Below are positions 35,033 to 44,900 of a DNA stretch of 64,000 nt, piece by piece. How positions within the stretch are numbered: the first letter of the stretch is position 1; each line of letters opens with the position of its first letter. The position numbers were made by a program, and so were the translations under genes. The notes below the pieces were generated by a model. It saw nothing but the letters and a program-made list of their open reading frames with translations, was not told the origin of the DNA and searched no databases. Origin of the DNA: Enterococcus wangshanyuanii. GTDB taxonomy: Bacteria > Bacillota > Bacilli > Lactobacillales > Enterococcaceae. Location: NCBI RefSeq assembly GCF_002197645.1, contig NZ_CP021874.1, positions 2,356,001 to 2,420,000 on the forward strand. The letters are read 5' to 3'.

Positions 35033-36392
35033 TAATTTTGCTCTCCTTGATCCTAAGTTTTCTACATAGATGATGGTTAGATGACCCGCCACCTATTCTA
35101 AAAACTTTTTCTTCATTCATCGTATAGGTTCGACTCATATCGACGATCGCTTTACTTTCACTCAATAATAATTGGTAGTCAATTGAATCGTGTTTTGTCA
35201 AAATAACGACACAATCATAGATCGAATACACACAGTTATTTTCTTGCATCACCGAAATTAGTTCTCCTTGTGAATCTCTAAATGAAGGAACAAATGGATC
35301 AAGAATATCTATTTTCGCATGTTTTTGCTTCAGTTTTTCATAGATGTCTAGTGATGGAGATTCTCGAATATCACCAACATTTGGCTTGTAAGATAGACCT
35401 ACTATCAATATCCGAGCATTTTTGATCGATTTGCCTTGTCCGTTTAAGCTCTCTTGGATTTTAGTTAGTACATTAAAAGGCATGTTCATATTAATATCCT
35501 GAGAAAGTTCAATAAATTTATTGAAAAATTTATTTTGTTTGCCTTTCCAATAAAGATACATGGGGTCTAACGGAATACAGTGCCCGCCAACGCCAGCACC
35601 TGGATAAAAGGGCATAAATCCAAACGGCTTAGTCGCTGCTGCATCGATGGATTCCCAAATATCGATGCCCATCCGCTCACACATCATAGCCATTTCATTA
35701 ATGAAGGCAATATTGATACTTCTAAAGGTATTTTCAAGCAGCTTGCTCATCTCAGCTGTTTCTGGGGAGCTAACTATGATGACTTCTTCTATGATTGAGC
35801 CATAAAGAATTTTTCCAAGTTCTGAGCTTTCAGCAGTTATCCCGCCTAAAACTTTAGGGATGTTCTTCGTTTGAAATTTAGTATTCCCTGGATCGACTCT
35901 CTCTGGTGAAAAACATAAGTAATAGTCTTTCCCAATTTCCTTATCCCCTTGCTCAAATTTCTCATAGAACAATTCTCTTGTAGAACCTGGATATGTGGTA
36001 CTTTCAACAGAAATCAACAACCCCGACTTCATATATTTTTCAACTTTGTTCGCTGTAAATTCTAAAAAACTAATATCTGGTTCTTGATTTTGATTCAAAG
36101 GAGTCGGTACACAAACACTCAGTGCATCCAACTTACAAATATATGCAAAATCTGTTGTCGCAACAAATTTCCCTTGTTGAACTGCAGATGCCACTACCTC
36201 TTTATCTACATCTAGAATGTGAGAGTCTCCAGCATTCAAGCTTTTGACTATCTTTTCATTGGTGTCGATTCCGATGACCTCAAAACCTGCGGAGACGAAC
36301 GCCATTGCTAACGGCAATCCGACATAGCCTAACCCAATTACACCAATTTTAGCTTCTCTATTGTTGATTTTCTTTACTAATTTTTCATTCAA
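35022..36392 (-). CDS. Nucleotide-sugar (UDP-glucose/UDP-HexNAc) 6-dehydrogenase
   Basis: The 456-residue enzyme has the NAD-binding motif IGVIGLGYVGLPLA, VPTPLNQNQEPDISF, VESTTYPGSTRE, and the catalytic cysteine (C272) in GAGVGGHCIPLDP. It oxidises a UDP-sugar twice to a UDP-uronic acid. The sequence style is closer to WbpA/WecC-type UDP-HexNAc dehydrogenases than to streptococcal HasB, so UDP-GlcNAcA or UDP-GlcA are both possible products. It is the first gene of a two-gene operon with the HasA-like synthase. TCGATCC and AGGAGC lie before the ATG. Confidence 0.85.
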   Translation of the reverse strand: MNEKLVKKINNREAKIGVIGLGYVGLPLAMAFVSAGFEVIGIDTNEKIVKSLNAGDSHILDVDKEVVASAVQQGKFVATTDFAYICKLDALSVCVPTPLNQNQEPDISFLEFTANKVEKYMKSGLLISVESTTYPGSTRELFYEKFEQGDKEIGKDYYLCFSPERVDPGNTKFQTKNIPKVLGGITAESSELGKILYGSIIEEVIIVSSPETAEMSKLLENTFRSINIAFINEMAMMCERMGIDIWESIDAAATKPFGFMPFYPGAGVGGHCIPLDPMYLYWKGKQNKFFNKFIELSQDINMNMPFNVLTKIQESLNGQGKSIKNARILIVGLSYKPNVGDIRESPSLDIYEKLKQKHAKIDILDPFVPSFRDSQGELISVMQENNCVYSIYDCVVILTKHDSIDYQLLLSESKAIVDMSRTYTMNEEKVFRIGGGSSNHHLCRKLRIKESKISGN

Positions 36393-36596
36393 TGGATCGA
36401 GCTCCTATTCATTTTAATTTAGGAAATAAAAGAAATATTGTAGGTAATAAAAAATAATAGAATAGTTGCCCGCTCTTTTTTTCAAGTGACTTTCCTTGTT
36501 ATTCAATTATGTTTATTTCATTTAAGACTAAACCTAAAAACTTCATCTTAACTTTCCGTATGTATTCTCTTGTATCTGTTTTTCATTTTCGATTTC

Positions 36597-37268
36597 TTAC
36601 CTCTTGATATTACTCAAGCTCCAATGAAAATATACTTTTCCAATCATATTTTCAGCAGAGATCAATCCGTATACTCGACTATCCGCAGCATACGGTCGAT
36701 TGTCTCCGAGTACTAAGTAGTAACCTTCTGGAATTGTTTTTGTCGAAGTTAGATCCTCACTCGTAAAATCTTCAGTGAAATTTTTACCATTGCGTTGACT
36801 TTCATTGACTTCATCTACTATGAATTTTTCGTCAACAGGCTGATCATCAACATATAACGTGTCCTCTTTATAAACAATTTTTTCACCTGGTAGTCCGATA
36901 AGTCGCCGGGCCTGAACATTATTTTTTTCATTCATAAAAGTAACTAGATCGAAACGCCTCAAGTCCGTTCTTTTTTTGATAAGCAAGATATCTCCATCTC
37001 TTAAATTTGGAATCATACTATGTCCCTGAACAGTCGTCACTTTAAAGAAAATAGAACCGATCGCCAGCGATAAAAAGATCGTAAAAAAGGTAGTGAGAAT
37101 AATGTCCCGAAGTACCATCTTCTTTTTCTTTCCGTTCTTCCTTCGAATGGATCCTTTCGTCTTCCTTTTTCGTTGATTTAAGGACTTAGAGACTTGCTTT
37201 TTCTTGTTATACTGATGTGTATCAGACGTTTTTCTTTGTTTCTTTTCTTGATTCATTCTTTTTTTCAT
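36597..37268 (-). CDS. Signal peptidase I-like protein lacking the catalytic lysine
   Basis: The 223-residue protein has a very basic cytoplasmic N-terminus (over 20 Lys/Arg), one membrane helix (IILTTFFTIFLSLAIGSIFF), the nucleophile box VQGHSMIPNLRDGD and the GDNRPYAADSR box of type I signal peptidases. The lysine box, normally KRxIGLPG, reads ARRLIGLPGE, so the general-base lysine is arginine. It ends the WxL operon, starting 15 bases after the previous stop (ATG at 37268, or TTG at 37277). It may be a dedicated processing factor or a non-catalytic chaperone as reported for some streptococcal pilus SipA proteins. Confidence 0.8.
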   Translation of the reverse strand: MKKRMNQEKKQRKTSDTHQYNKKKQVSKSLNQRKRKTKGSIRRKNGKKKKMVLRDIILTTFFTIFLSLAIGSIFFKVTTVQGHSMIPNLRDGDILLIKKRTDLRRFDLVTFMNEKNNVQARRLIGLPGEKIVYKEDTLYVDDQPVDEKFIVDEVNESQRNGKNFTEDFTSEDLTSTKTIPEGYYLVLGDNRPYAADSRVYGLISAENMIGKVYFHWSLSNIKR

Positions 37269-37283
37269 CGCAAACAACTCAAA

Positions 37284-37952
37284 TCATTTTTCTTCTGAAA
37301 ATGCGTCTTCGTTGACCTTGTAATAGGCAAATGCAGCCTGCTCATATTCTTGTGCTTTGGCAATATCCTTCAAAAATTCTTCGACTAAAGTAGGATTGTT
37401 ATAAAAATTCTTCGTCTGTGTACTTGCATTCATCCCTAATTGTTTTGTTGCATTGTAATAACGATTCAACACAAGCTGACCTTCTTGAGAATTGACCGTA
37501 CTAGCTTTTTTCGTTCCATAACTAGCCATGGCTGTAGCAAGGTAACGGATATTTTGCTGCAGTTTTTCTTCTTCATCGCCTTGATCCCTTGCTAAAATCA
37601 GCTGCTCTTCAAAGTCTCGAAGCAAATAATAGCCTTTGACAACAGAATCAGAGTCATCTGCGGTTAGATTCATCGATTGATAGTAAGAAAGATAGCCCGA
37701 AGCACCCGCAAACGCCACACTTACGATCATTAAAAAAATCATTAGTTTCAAGCTGCGTTTTTTCTTTTTTTGAAGGAGTTTTCTTTGTCCCGCAATTTTT
37801 TTATTTTTCTTTTTGCTCTTAAATTTTTTCTTTGGTAGTTTGGCAATTTTTTTCTTCTGTGTAAAGTACTGAAGCAAGGAGAGGATGCTGCCGATAAGTG
37901 CCAAGATTGCTGCTGCAACTCCTCCTATAAATATAGTTTCCAAAATAGACAT
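37284..37952 (-). CDS. Two-helix membrane protein of the WxL operon
   Basis: I do not recognise a family. The 222 residues contain a membrane helix at about 5-28, a very basic loop (KKKFKSKKKNKKIAGQRK) and a second helix at about 68-90, then an extracytoplasmic helical domain with mostly charged residues. It lies 12 bases after the DUF916 gene and just before the signal peptidase-like gene, and shares with the latter an unusual poly-lysine cytoplasmic segment, which suggests the two interact. Confidence 0.6.
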   Translation of the reverse strand: MSILETIFIGGVAAAILALIGSILSLLQYFTQKKKIAKLPKKKFKSKKKNKKIAGQRKLLQKKKKRSLKLMIFLMIVSVAFAGASGYLSYYQSMNLTADDSDSVVKGYYLLRDFEEQLILARDQGDEEEKLQQNIRYLATAMASYGTKKASTVNSQEGQLVLNRYYNATKQLGMNASTQTKNFYNNPTLVEEFLKDIAKAQEYEQAAFAYYKVNEDAFSEEK

Positions 37953-37964
37953 TTGCCTCAGCCC

Positions 37965-39110
37965 CTATTCATCTAGCGGTCGCTTTTTACTCTTGGTTCC
38001 GTTCGCTTTTTTCTTTTTTCGTGCTAGTTTTTCTGCTTGTTCTTTCTTTTGCTGCTTTTTACGTAGAAATACGATCAATCCGTAAACTACTCCACCTAGT
38101 GCTAAAACAGCGCCAACGATCATTACGATCAACTGCCAGTTAAAGCCTTTTTCCTGTACTAAACCGACATCCCGTTCATTAAATTTATCTGCGTCTTCCT
38201 GTGTGATCTCAAATTCTTCTTTCCAGGCCCACTTTTGATCACCGGAGGTCACTAAAATATTGGCTATATAAGTACCTGAAACCATACTTTCCCCATTCAT
38301 ACTGATCGGAAATTGGATAAAGGAATTTGGCGCCATGCGCATTGCTGTTTGTTTCCGTTCATATAAAACAGCTTCATTCCCCTTTGCATTGATTTGCGTC
38401 TCTACTGTCATATCATTTAAGAATGCTGGGATCACATTTGAAAAATCCACGAAAATCGCATTTCGGTAATTATTTTGCCCGGCAAATACTTTATTCAGCT
38501 TCAAGTCTGGCGTCAGGTCCTGATCCGATTCTTGAAGTAAAAGACCAATGATATAGGCGTATTGATTAATAATTCGAGAGCCGCCTTCATTAGACACATT
38601 TCCATCCTGATCAGCTTTCATCAGCTGGATTCCTCCAGCAATCACTCCTTTTGTTCCTGTTTCAGGCATCTTGATCTTGATTTCAACTGTTTTTGTTTCA
38701 CCAGCTGCTAAATCAACTGTTTCTGGACCTGAAACAATATCTTCAAAATCAAACTGTAAAGAAGCATCATTTTCTATTTCCGAATCACCATATTCGATCA
38801 CACCATTTTGATTAGTAACAGCGCCATTCAAGCCAATGTTGACCGTAATTTTTTCAGCACTAGGATTCGATAAGGTGAGCGTAATCGTTTGTTCCTGTCC
38901 TTTATTCATCTTTAATTTGTAATAACCAATATTGTCTTCCATTTGATTTTCTGGAAAGTTAAGGCTATAGGTAAAACCTGTAGCACCGGCAACATCGTCT
39001 GCCGCTTCACTACTGTCATCTGCATAAACCGAACGACTAAAAAGAACACTCGGCAAAAACGTCAACATGATCAATAAAACAATTCCTATTACTCTTACTC
39101 TTTTTTTCAT
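37965..39110 (-). CDS. DUF916/DUF3324 WxL-interacting protein (CscA-type)
   Basis: The 381-residue protein has a signal peptide (VLLIMLTFLPSVLFSRSVYA), a DUF916 region beginning with GFTYSLNFPENQ, a DUF3324 region (with RNAIFVDFSNVIPAF), and a C-terminal membrane helix plus basic tail (FLRKKQQKKEQAEKLARKKK). This is the membrane-anchored WxL-interacting protein of csc-type operons, binding peptidoglycan and WxL partners at the surface. It follows the two small WxL genes and precedes two membrane protein genes. Confidence 0.88.
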   Translation of the reverse strand: MKKRVRVIGIVLLIMLTFLPSVLFSRSVYADDSSEAADDVAGATGFTYSLNFPENQMEDNIGYYKLKMNKGQEQTITLTLSNPSAEKITVNIGLNGAVTNQNGVIEYGDSEIENDASLQFDFEDIVSGPETVDLAAGETKTVEIKIKMPETGTKGVIAGGIQLMKADQDGNVSNEGGSRIINQYAYIIGLLLQESDQDLTPDLKLNKVFAGQNNYRNAIFVDFSNVIPAFLNDMTVETQINAKGNEAVLYERKQTAMRMAPNSFIQFPISMNGESMVSGTYIANILVTSGDQKWAWKEEFEITQEDADKFNERDVGLVQEKGFNWQLIVMIVGAVLALGGVVYGLIVFLRKKQQKKEQAEKLARKKKKANGTKSKKRPLDE

Positions 39111-39218
39111 CTCTATAACCTCATGTCTTTTTATTTTTTCTATGTATATTACTATTGATTCTATTTAAAAAATAAGCTGGCGAGAGATCTCGTCAGCTTA
39201 TTTCAGGAAAAGCTGATA

Positions 39219-39989
39219 TTATTGAGCAGCTACGACTTTCCAAGTCACTTTAGCTGTATATGTGTCAACAGCCATGTTTGATGCTGTTGCTGCTGGAACA
39301 GTTAATTTAACAGAGTTTCCATCAGTTCCTGCAGTCCCATTTGTTGCAGTTGAGCTTTGACCAAAGCCAAGAATATATGTTCCTTTACCTTCTCGATTTG
39401 CTTGGTTTGCGGTAACAACTGTTTGTGCACCACTAGCTTCAGTTAATTGGAACGCAGTTGCTACGTTTGAAGGAATTGCGTTTGTATTCTCAGCTGTTGT
39501 TGATAACAAGCCGTTGCTAAAATCAATTGTAGAACCACTTAATACAGTAGAACCCGCACCTGTAAATTGTTGTGTCATTTCAGCAGTTACAGTATATCCA
39601 TACGTTCCACCAGCACGGATATCACGCCATTGTACGTAATTACCAATAGTTGGAGCATTTGGATTGTCCATATCAGTACTTACTGCTGCAGCATATGCTG
39701 TTACTTCATTTGCTGATGTTTTGATTGTGCCGAAATTCAAATTAGAGGTTCTTTCAATCATTAATGGTCCCAAATTTGGATTAGTTGTTTCTGGTCCTGG
39801 TTTAATGATTTCTGGTGCTGGTTGTTCTGGTGGAACTACTGGACCAATAGGCTCATCTCCACCCTCCTGTACAGTTACAGTTCCAGTTGATTCTAATTCT
39901 GTTGGAGCTGCCATTGCTGCTGTCGGCGCTAAAGCACCTAGTGTTAGTGCAGCTACGATCGCTGCTGATGATAGTGTTGTTAATTTCAT
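39219..39989 (-). CDS. WxL-domain surface protein
   Basis: The start is the ATG at 39989 after AGGAGG; upstream in-frame sequence belongs to the intergenic region. The 256-residue product has a signal peptide (TLGALAPTAAMA-APTE), a short Pro/Glu linker (PPEQPAPEIIKPGPETTNPN) and a C-terminal WxL domain that begins LNFGTIKTSANEVTAYA and ends YTAKVTWKVVAAQ. WxL domains bind peptidoglycan non-covalently. The terminal motif is WKV rather than the textbook WxL. It has the highest threonine/alanine content of the operon. Confidence 0.9.
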   Translation of the reverse strand: MKLTTLSSAAIVAALTLGALAPTAAMAAPTELESTGTVTVQEGGDEPIGPVVPPEQPAPEIIKPGPETTNPNLGPLMIERTSNLNFGTIKTSANEVTAYAAAVSTDMDNPNAPTIGNYVQWRDIRAGGTYGYTVTAEMTQQFTGAGSTVLSGSTIDFSNGLLSTTAENTNAIPSNVATAFQLTEASGAQTVVTANQANREGKGTYILGFGQSSTATNGTAGTDGNSVKLTVPAATASNMAVDTYTAKVTWKVVAAQ

Positions 39990-40059
39990 TTGTATTTCCT
40001 CCTGCATATTTCTATATAATTTATTTGATAACCTGGACGAATCCAGAAGTATCACATGA

Positions 40060-40866
40060 TTAAGGTAACTCGGCCAAAATCCAAGTCAATTCTGTTGCAT
40101 ATTGTACTGGGTAGATTTTTGTTGCATTCGGAATAGCCAATCGAACAGCAGAGTTGCTATAAGATGGCTTTCCAGAAAAATCATCGATCAGCGCATTGCC
40201 CGATGAATCTACCACTGGAAGTAATGTTGTCTCCATATTGTTGCTATTTGTTTCAGAAGCGCCAAACGCAATCGTCCAGACACCACGGCCACTGCCTGGT
40301 GAAGCTGTTGCTAAGTCATAGGCTGTACCGATTGAGTTCAAAGCAATCGTTTCTCTTGTCACAGTAGGCGATTCACTAGTTCCACTACTATTTGCCCAGC
40401 CTTTATCTAGAGATAAAACTGCACCGTTCAACTCTTGCTCATTGGCATTTTGAATCACGGCATTTCTAAATTGATGATTCTGTTTGACTTGTAAGGTCCA
40501 GCCAGTTGAGTTGGCACGCTGATCAGTGATTTGGATATAGCTGCCTCTCGGACCAGTCTCACTTCGAAATTGTTGTGCTAATGCATGATAGGTGCGGCTT
40601 GTACCTGAAATTTTAGCTTTGCCAAAATCAAGCGACGACACATAATCAATACGTAGAGGCCCTTCTGTGGACGGACCTTCACCAGGATCAACAACTTCTT
40701 CAGGATTTTCCGGGTCTATCGGATTTGATATTGCACTGCCTTCAACAGTTACTGTCCCTGGTTGTGTGATAGAACTATTTGTCGCTTGAGCAGATGAACT
40801 AAAAAACGTTAAACTTGTCAACACAATGATCATGCTGGTAATGATTTTAAATTTCTGTTTCTTCAT
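40060..40866 (-). CDS. WxL-domain surface protein
   Basis: The 268 residues comprise a signal peptide (IVLTSLTFFSSSAQA), a Pro/Glu linker (PIDPENPEEVVDPGEGP), and a WxL domain from LDFGKAKISGTSRTYHA to the canonical end LTWILAELP. It begins immediately after the LPXTG gene stop (0-base gap), and the next WxL gene follows after 70 bases. It is a paralogue of the protein at 39219. Confidence 0.9.
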   Translation of the reverse strand: MKKQKFKIITSMIIVLTSLTFFSSSAQATNSSITQPGTVTVEGSAISNPIDPENPEEVVDPGEGPSTEGPLRIDYVSSLDFGKAKISGTSRTYHALAQQFRSETGPRGSYIQITDQRANSTGWTLQVKQNHQFRNAVIQNANEQELNGAVLSLDKGWANSSGTSESPTVTRETIALNSIGTAYDLATASPGSGRGVWTIAFGASETNSNNMETTLLPVVDSSGNALIDDFSGKPSYSNSAVRLAIPNATKIYPVQYATELTWILAELP

Positions 40867-41202
40867 CTACTTCTCCTCCTTTACTCGTTTACGTACTAAG
40901 AGTAAAAGAAGGAAGAGCACGAGCAGACCTATTCCGACAAAACTAAAGTTACGGATAAGTTCCCCTGTACTTGGAAGCTTGCCGACTGGTTTTACGACGA
41001 CCTCAGACTCTTGTTCAGTGGATGACCCTACTTCTGGTAAATTTTCACTCGGTTCAAGAGAATCTTCATAAAACGAGATCTTTCCACCTGTAGTTACTTG
41101 TCCGCCAACTCCTTCTGTTCCATAAACAGTCGAAGGTACTATGGCTAGGCTGATCAGCAAAATCAAAGAGCTGAGTAAAATAATCAATTTGTTCATTCTC
41201 AT
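40867..41202 (-). CDS. Small LPXTG wall-anchored protein (CscD-type)
   Basis: The 111-residue product has a signal peptide, a short outer segment and a sorting signal LPSTGE followed by a hydrophobic helix and RKRVKEEK. Small LPXTG proteins of this size are standard members of WxL operons and probably couple the WxL complex to the wall through sortase. AGAGGAG precedes the ATG at 41202; a second ATG two codons on is equally possible. Confidence 0.85.
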   Translation of the reverse strand: MRMNKLIILLSSLILLISLAIVPSTVYGTEGVGGQVTTGGKISFYEDSLEPSENLPEVGSSTEQESEVVVKPVGKLPSTGELIRNFSFVGIGLLVLFLLLLLVRKRVKEEK

Positions 41203-41213
41203 TTTCTCTCCTC

Positions 41214-44200
41214 TTACGGCTGTCCAGCCATTACTTTCCAAGTGATCACACCAACATAGTTTCCTGTGTGGACAATATCTGATGATTCAATTTGCAGTTT
41301 TACCCCGTCTGTGCCGGTTTGTGATCCCCAGCTATTACTGATATCAATGCTTCCAGCAGAGCCGTCAGCATTTAGAAAGACTGTTTGTGCATTCGTATCT
41401 AAAATCGTTTCTTTTCCTCGATACACGTAACGCAAAGCATTAACCAACTCTTGTCCTTCTGTATTTCTCATTGGGGTCGATAGTGACGCTGTCAGTGTCC
41501 AGCCATTTGCTGTATCTGCTCTTGTATCAGTAACGATCAACGGCTGGTCGATCGATGGATCATCCACACGTTTTGTTGTTGCGTTATAGGTAAGTGAACC
41601 AAAATCTAAAGCATTCGGGGCTGACGCTAAACTCAAGATACCTTGCAGTTTATATCTGACCGTTACTTCTGTATTATTGATCACTACCTCCGTCTCATTG
41701 TCAGGGCGTTCGGCGATTTCATATCCTGCACTTTCTAAATCAGTTAATTGTTTTGTCACACGCTCTTCTTTAGTCAAATCGATTTTATCTCCGACCTGAC
41801 TGTCGATCGTGATCGTATAGCCAGGAAGTACTTGACCGAGTTCATTGATAAATTCGACTGTCAATACAGCATCTACATCGACTACTGTCACTTTGATCGT
41901 GCCAGTAATATCTTGTGCTAACCCAGAATCTGCAGCTTTGACTGTTAATGTGACTATATATTCTTTAGGCTGGATATTGGCGATGTCATTTAACCCGCCA
42001 AAATCAGTGACTGTGACTAGTGAGCTAATATCTGTTTTGACTCCATCTACAATGCTGTAGGCTTCAGGCTTACTCTTATCTAAAATATACTGTATCAATT
42101 CAGTATCAGATAAATCACGGATATCAAGATAAGGTGCATCGAAGCTTGCTCCAGTAATTGCTTGTGATGTTTCTAAAATAATTAAATTAGAGGCAATTTC
42201 TGTTTTATTGCCCGCTTCATCTAAAAGATTCACGTAAACAGTATGCGTTCCAATTTGCTCCATCAATGCTTCTAATTCAGCTGTATCATTTTTGTCTGAA
42301 TACTCATACGTAAATGTTTGAGGCGTTGGATTGGTATCTGTTGGATTTTGCACGAAGACGCTTGGATCAGGAACAGCTGCCCCCATTCCTGCATAGAAGT
42401 CTTTCGGCTCACCTGATGGCGGTGTTTTATCCAACACGATTTGAGTTGCTTCATCATATTTTCCATTTAAAAATGAATACGCATAAATCGTGGAATCCGC
42501 AGCAAAATGATTTCCTGCTGGAACAGTATAGCTAAAGTTACCTGAGCTATCTGCCTGGATCGTAAAATTATTTGTAAATTCCGGTGTATTAGAGCTTGTT
42601 GATGTGACCGGACTCAAAACCTTGTCGTCTGATGGATCCATCGCTTTAGTGACGGTATCATTTATTGGTACATCTGAAAGTCGAACATACGCCCCAGGGT
42701 TTGTCACACCTGTAATTGTCGTTGAATTAGGCGAATCAACTTCATCCGTTGCTGTACTAGTAAATGCAACATTTACATCTGGAATATATTCATATAACAC
42801 TCTTTGGACATTACGAGTTGTAAAATTGTTTTTAAAATGATCGATGTTTGCCTGATCCAATGAAGAAGCAGATGTGATAGTTGGCGTAACACCGCTGTAT
42901 GTTAAAAGCATTCCATACATTGGCGTCCAACTCATAGTAGGTTCAGTATCAAAGTTACCTGCTTCCCACATGCTGACTTTTTGAATATCCACATTCAACG
43001 TTCCACCGCTTCCAGCAATATTGATCAGACCATTATTCGTCGCAGTTGCTCCAGAAATAGGCGTTGTGCGCTCTAAATTTACTCGTTGTGCATCCGCAAA
43101 TTGGAAAGTAGAACCTGAAGAAGAGAAGTAAATAAGATTATGCCCTGTAGCAGTACTGTCACTCATGGCATTAAAAATTCCTTTTTTTGCTACTCTAAAA
43201 GTTGCATTTCCTTGAACATGAATCAAATTAGAGGGAGAAGTACCCATGCCGGTTGCGCGTACATCCAATATTCCTTCTTCTGCAACTTCTAATGTTGCTC
43301 CGGCTCCTAAACGAACGATATTTCGATTCGTGTCATTGGCTGTATTGGTATGGCCCGTAGATGAAATATTCAGTTGAGCACCTTTTCCAATAGATACTCG
43401 ACTGCCTGAGCCATTCATACCTAACGCAGCATATTGCGGCTTAGGCGTCAGTTGTAAAAGAGCACCTTCCTGCAATGTCACACTCCCGCCTCCAGGAATC
43501 CAGAGGTTTGTTTGCTGAGCATCACTTTCACCTGTCAGATTATTTTGTGCGCCATCAACGATTACTTTGGCGTTTTTTCCTATAGTTAGTGAACCCGAAC
43601 CAATCAAGTGAATATTTCCACCTTGAAGAGTACTCATTTGAAATTCTGCATCTTCTAATACGGTTAAATTTGTAATATACAAATTAATTTGGTTTGTCGC
43701 GTTGATCGCCCAGTTTGTACGAAACTCTGTCGTATAGGTAGCAACTTGATTTGTCGAGGTTTTACCTGATACAAAAACATCTGTAGATGGAGAGTGCATC
43801 AGTTGGTTACCATAATTAGTGATATTGTGATACCGCATTGCCGAAGCTTGCTGATTGGCAGTACTTAAATCATTAAAGGTGGTAAAACCATAGTAATTTC
43901 CATGATAAACTTCCATATTTTGCCAAGTTAAGTCCCAAGAGCCCGTCGTATTGTAAAAACACAAAGCGATTGCTCCAAAATCAAGTAAGTGATTGTTTCC
44001 TTCAATAACTACTTTTCTTCCTATATTTGGAACGCCCATATAAACATACTGAGCTGATCCACTTGTATTCGAAGTTGCACCGCCAGTTAATATACTTGTT
44101 AAGTCAAGTCTCGGATTTGCGGGAACAGCAAAGCTGGAAGTAATGTTTATTCCAGAAATATTTACATTTCCCAATGCTCGAATAAATGACGGCCAGTCTG

Positions 44201-44876
44201 ATACATCTGCAACTGCGTTAGGATCATAAGTTGAAAGGTCCTCTCCGCCAGCACGTGTATTATCCATTGTGAGACTTTGTGCAGCGGGCGAAATATTTGC
44301 CTTTTTTTGTTCACCTTCAACTGTTACTTTTAATTGCTGAGGTGAAATTTGATCAGCTACATCACTTAATTCAAATGTATACTCGCCACCGACGCTAGCA
44401 GTCAATAAGATTCGTACATCCATACGTGAAGCATCCATCGAGATCGTTAATGATCGTTCAGATTCATTCCAGTTAAAATTTGGTATTTCTTCTGATATAT
44501 CATCTTCTTGAAGCATTGCTTTTTCAGCTTCTGCATCAAATGTTATCCCTTCAGGAATTAGTAATTTTAGTTCTCTTTTGATTTCTATTGATTCATTTTC
44601 TACTGAATCAGTTTCTTCACCAATCGTTGGTTGAGCTACTTCTAATTCCACTTGCCTATTAAGCTCTTCTACGCCACGTGAGTCAGAAATATCTAAATGG
44701 AAAGCTTGATTTTCACTAACCTTTTCTTCTACCAACGTAAGAGAAAGAGGCTCTTTAGCAAATAGCTTAGTCGCTGAAAAATAAACTTGTCCAAATACAG
44801 CCAAACAAAGAATTGAAACTGTAAAGATGTTGATATACATTAATCGTTTTTTTCTTGTTTTACTCATTTCATTCAT
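41214..44876 (-). CDS. Giant WxL-domain adhesin-like protein with beta-helix and MucBP-like regions
   Basis: The 1220-residue protein starts after AAGGAGGG. It has a signal anchor (INIFTVSILCLAVFGQVYFS), a helical/beta N-terminal part, a long region of short glycine-rich strand repeats (about residues 260-640, for example GSGSLTIGKNAKVIVDG) that looks like a right-handed beta-helix, Ig-like segments, a MucBP-like module (TVEFINELGQVLPGYTI ... VRYKLQG, about 1020-1095), and a C-terminal WxL domain ending GVITWKVMAGQP. It is the likely host- or matrix-binding component of the operon. Confidence 0.88.
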   Translation of the reverse strand: MNEMSKTRKKRLMYINIFTVSILCLAVFGQVYFSATKLFAKEPLSLTLVEEKVSENQAFHLDISDSRGVEELNRQVELEVAQPTIGEETDSVENESIEIKRELKLLIPEGITFDAEAEKAMLQEDDISEEIPNFNWNESERSLTISMDASRMDVRILLTASVGGEYTFELSDVADQISPQQLKVTVEGEQKKANISPAAQSLTMDNTRAGGEDLSTYDPNAVADVSDWPSFIRALGNVNISGINITSSFAVPANPRLDLTSILTGGATSNTSGSAQYVYMGVPNIGRKVVIEGNNHLLDFGAIALCFYNTTGSWDLTWQNMEVYHGNYYGFTTFNDLSTANQQASAMRYHNITNYGNQLMHSPSTDVFVSGKTSTNQVATYTTEFRTNWAINATNQINLYITNLTVLEDAEFQMSTLQGGNIHLIGSGSLTIGKNAKVIVDGAQNNLTGESDAQQTNLWIPGGGSVTLQEGALLQLTPKPQYAALGMNGSGSRVSIGKGAQLNISSTGHTNTANDTNRNIVRLGAGATLEVAEEGILDVRATGMGTSPSNLIHVQGNATFRVAKKGIFNAMSDSTATGHNLIYFSSSGSTFQFADAQRVNLERTTPISGATATNNGLINIAGSGGTLNVDIQKVSMWEAGNFDTEPTMSWTPMYGMLLTYSGVTPTITSASSLDQANIDHFKNNFTTRNVQRVLYEYIPDVNVAFTSTATDEVDSPNSTTITGVTNPGAYVRLSDVPINDTVTKAMDPSDDKVLSPVTSTSSNTPEFTNNFTIQADSSGNFSYTVPAGNHFAADSTIYAYSFLNGKYDEATQIVLDKTPPSGEPKDFYAGMGAAVPDPSVFVQNPTDTNPTPQTFTYEYSDKNDTAELEALMEQIGTHTVYVNLLDEAGNKTEIASNLIILETSQAITGASFDAPYLDIRDLSDTELIQYILDKSKPEAYSIVDGVKTDISSLVTVTDFGGLNDIANIQPKEYIVTLTVKAADSGLAQDITGTIKVTVVDVDAVLTVEFINELGQVLPGYTITIDSQVGDKIDLTKEERVTKQLTDLESAGYEIAERPDNETEVVINNTEVTVRYKLQGILSLASAPNALDFGSLTYNATTKRVDDPSIDQPLIVTDTRADTANGWTLTASLSTPMRNTEGQELVNALRYVYRGKETILDTNAQTVFLNADGSAGSIDISNSWGSQTGTDGVKLQIESSDIVHTGNYVGVITWKVMAGQP

Positions 44877-44900
44877 TTTCCCTCCTTGTATCTTAAATTT

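Noticed and set aside
42272..42840. Several 64-78 codon frames inside the giant WxL gene
   Set aside because: They are in other frames of a long, well-supported gene and show no family resemblance.
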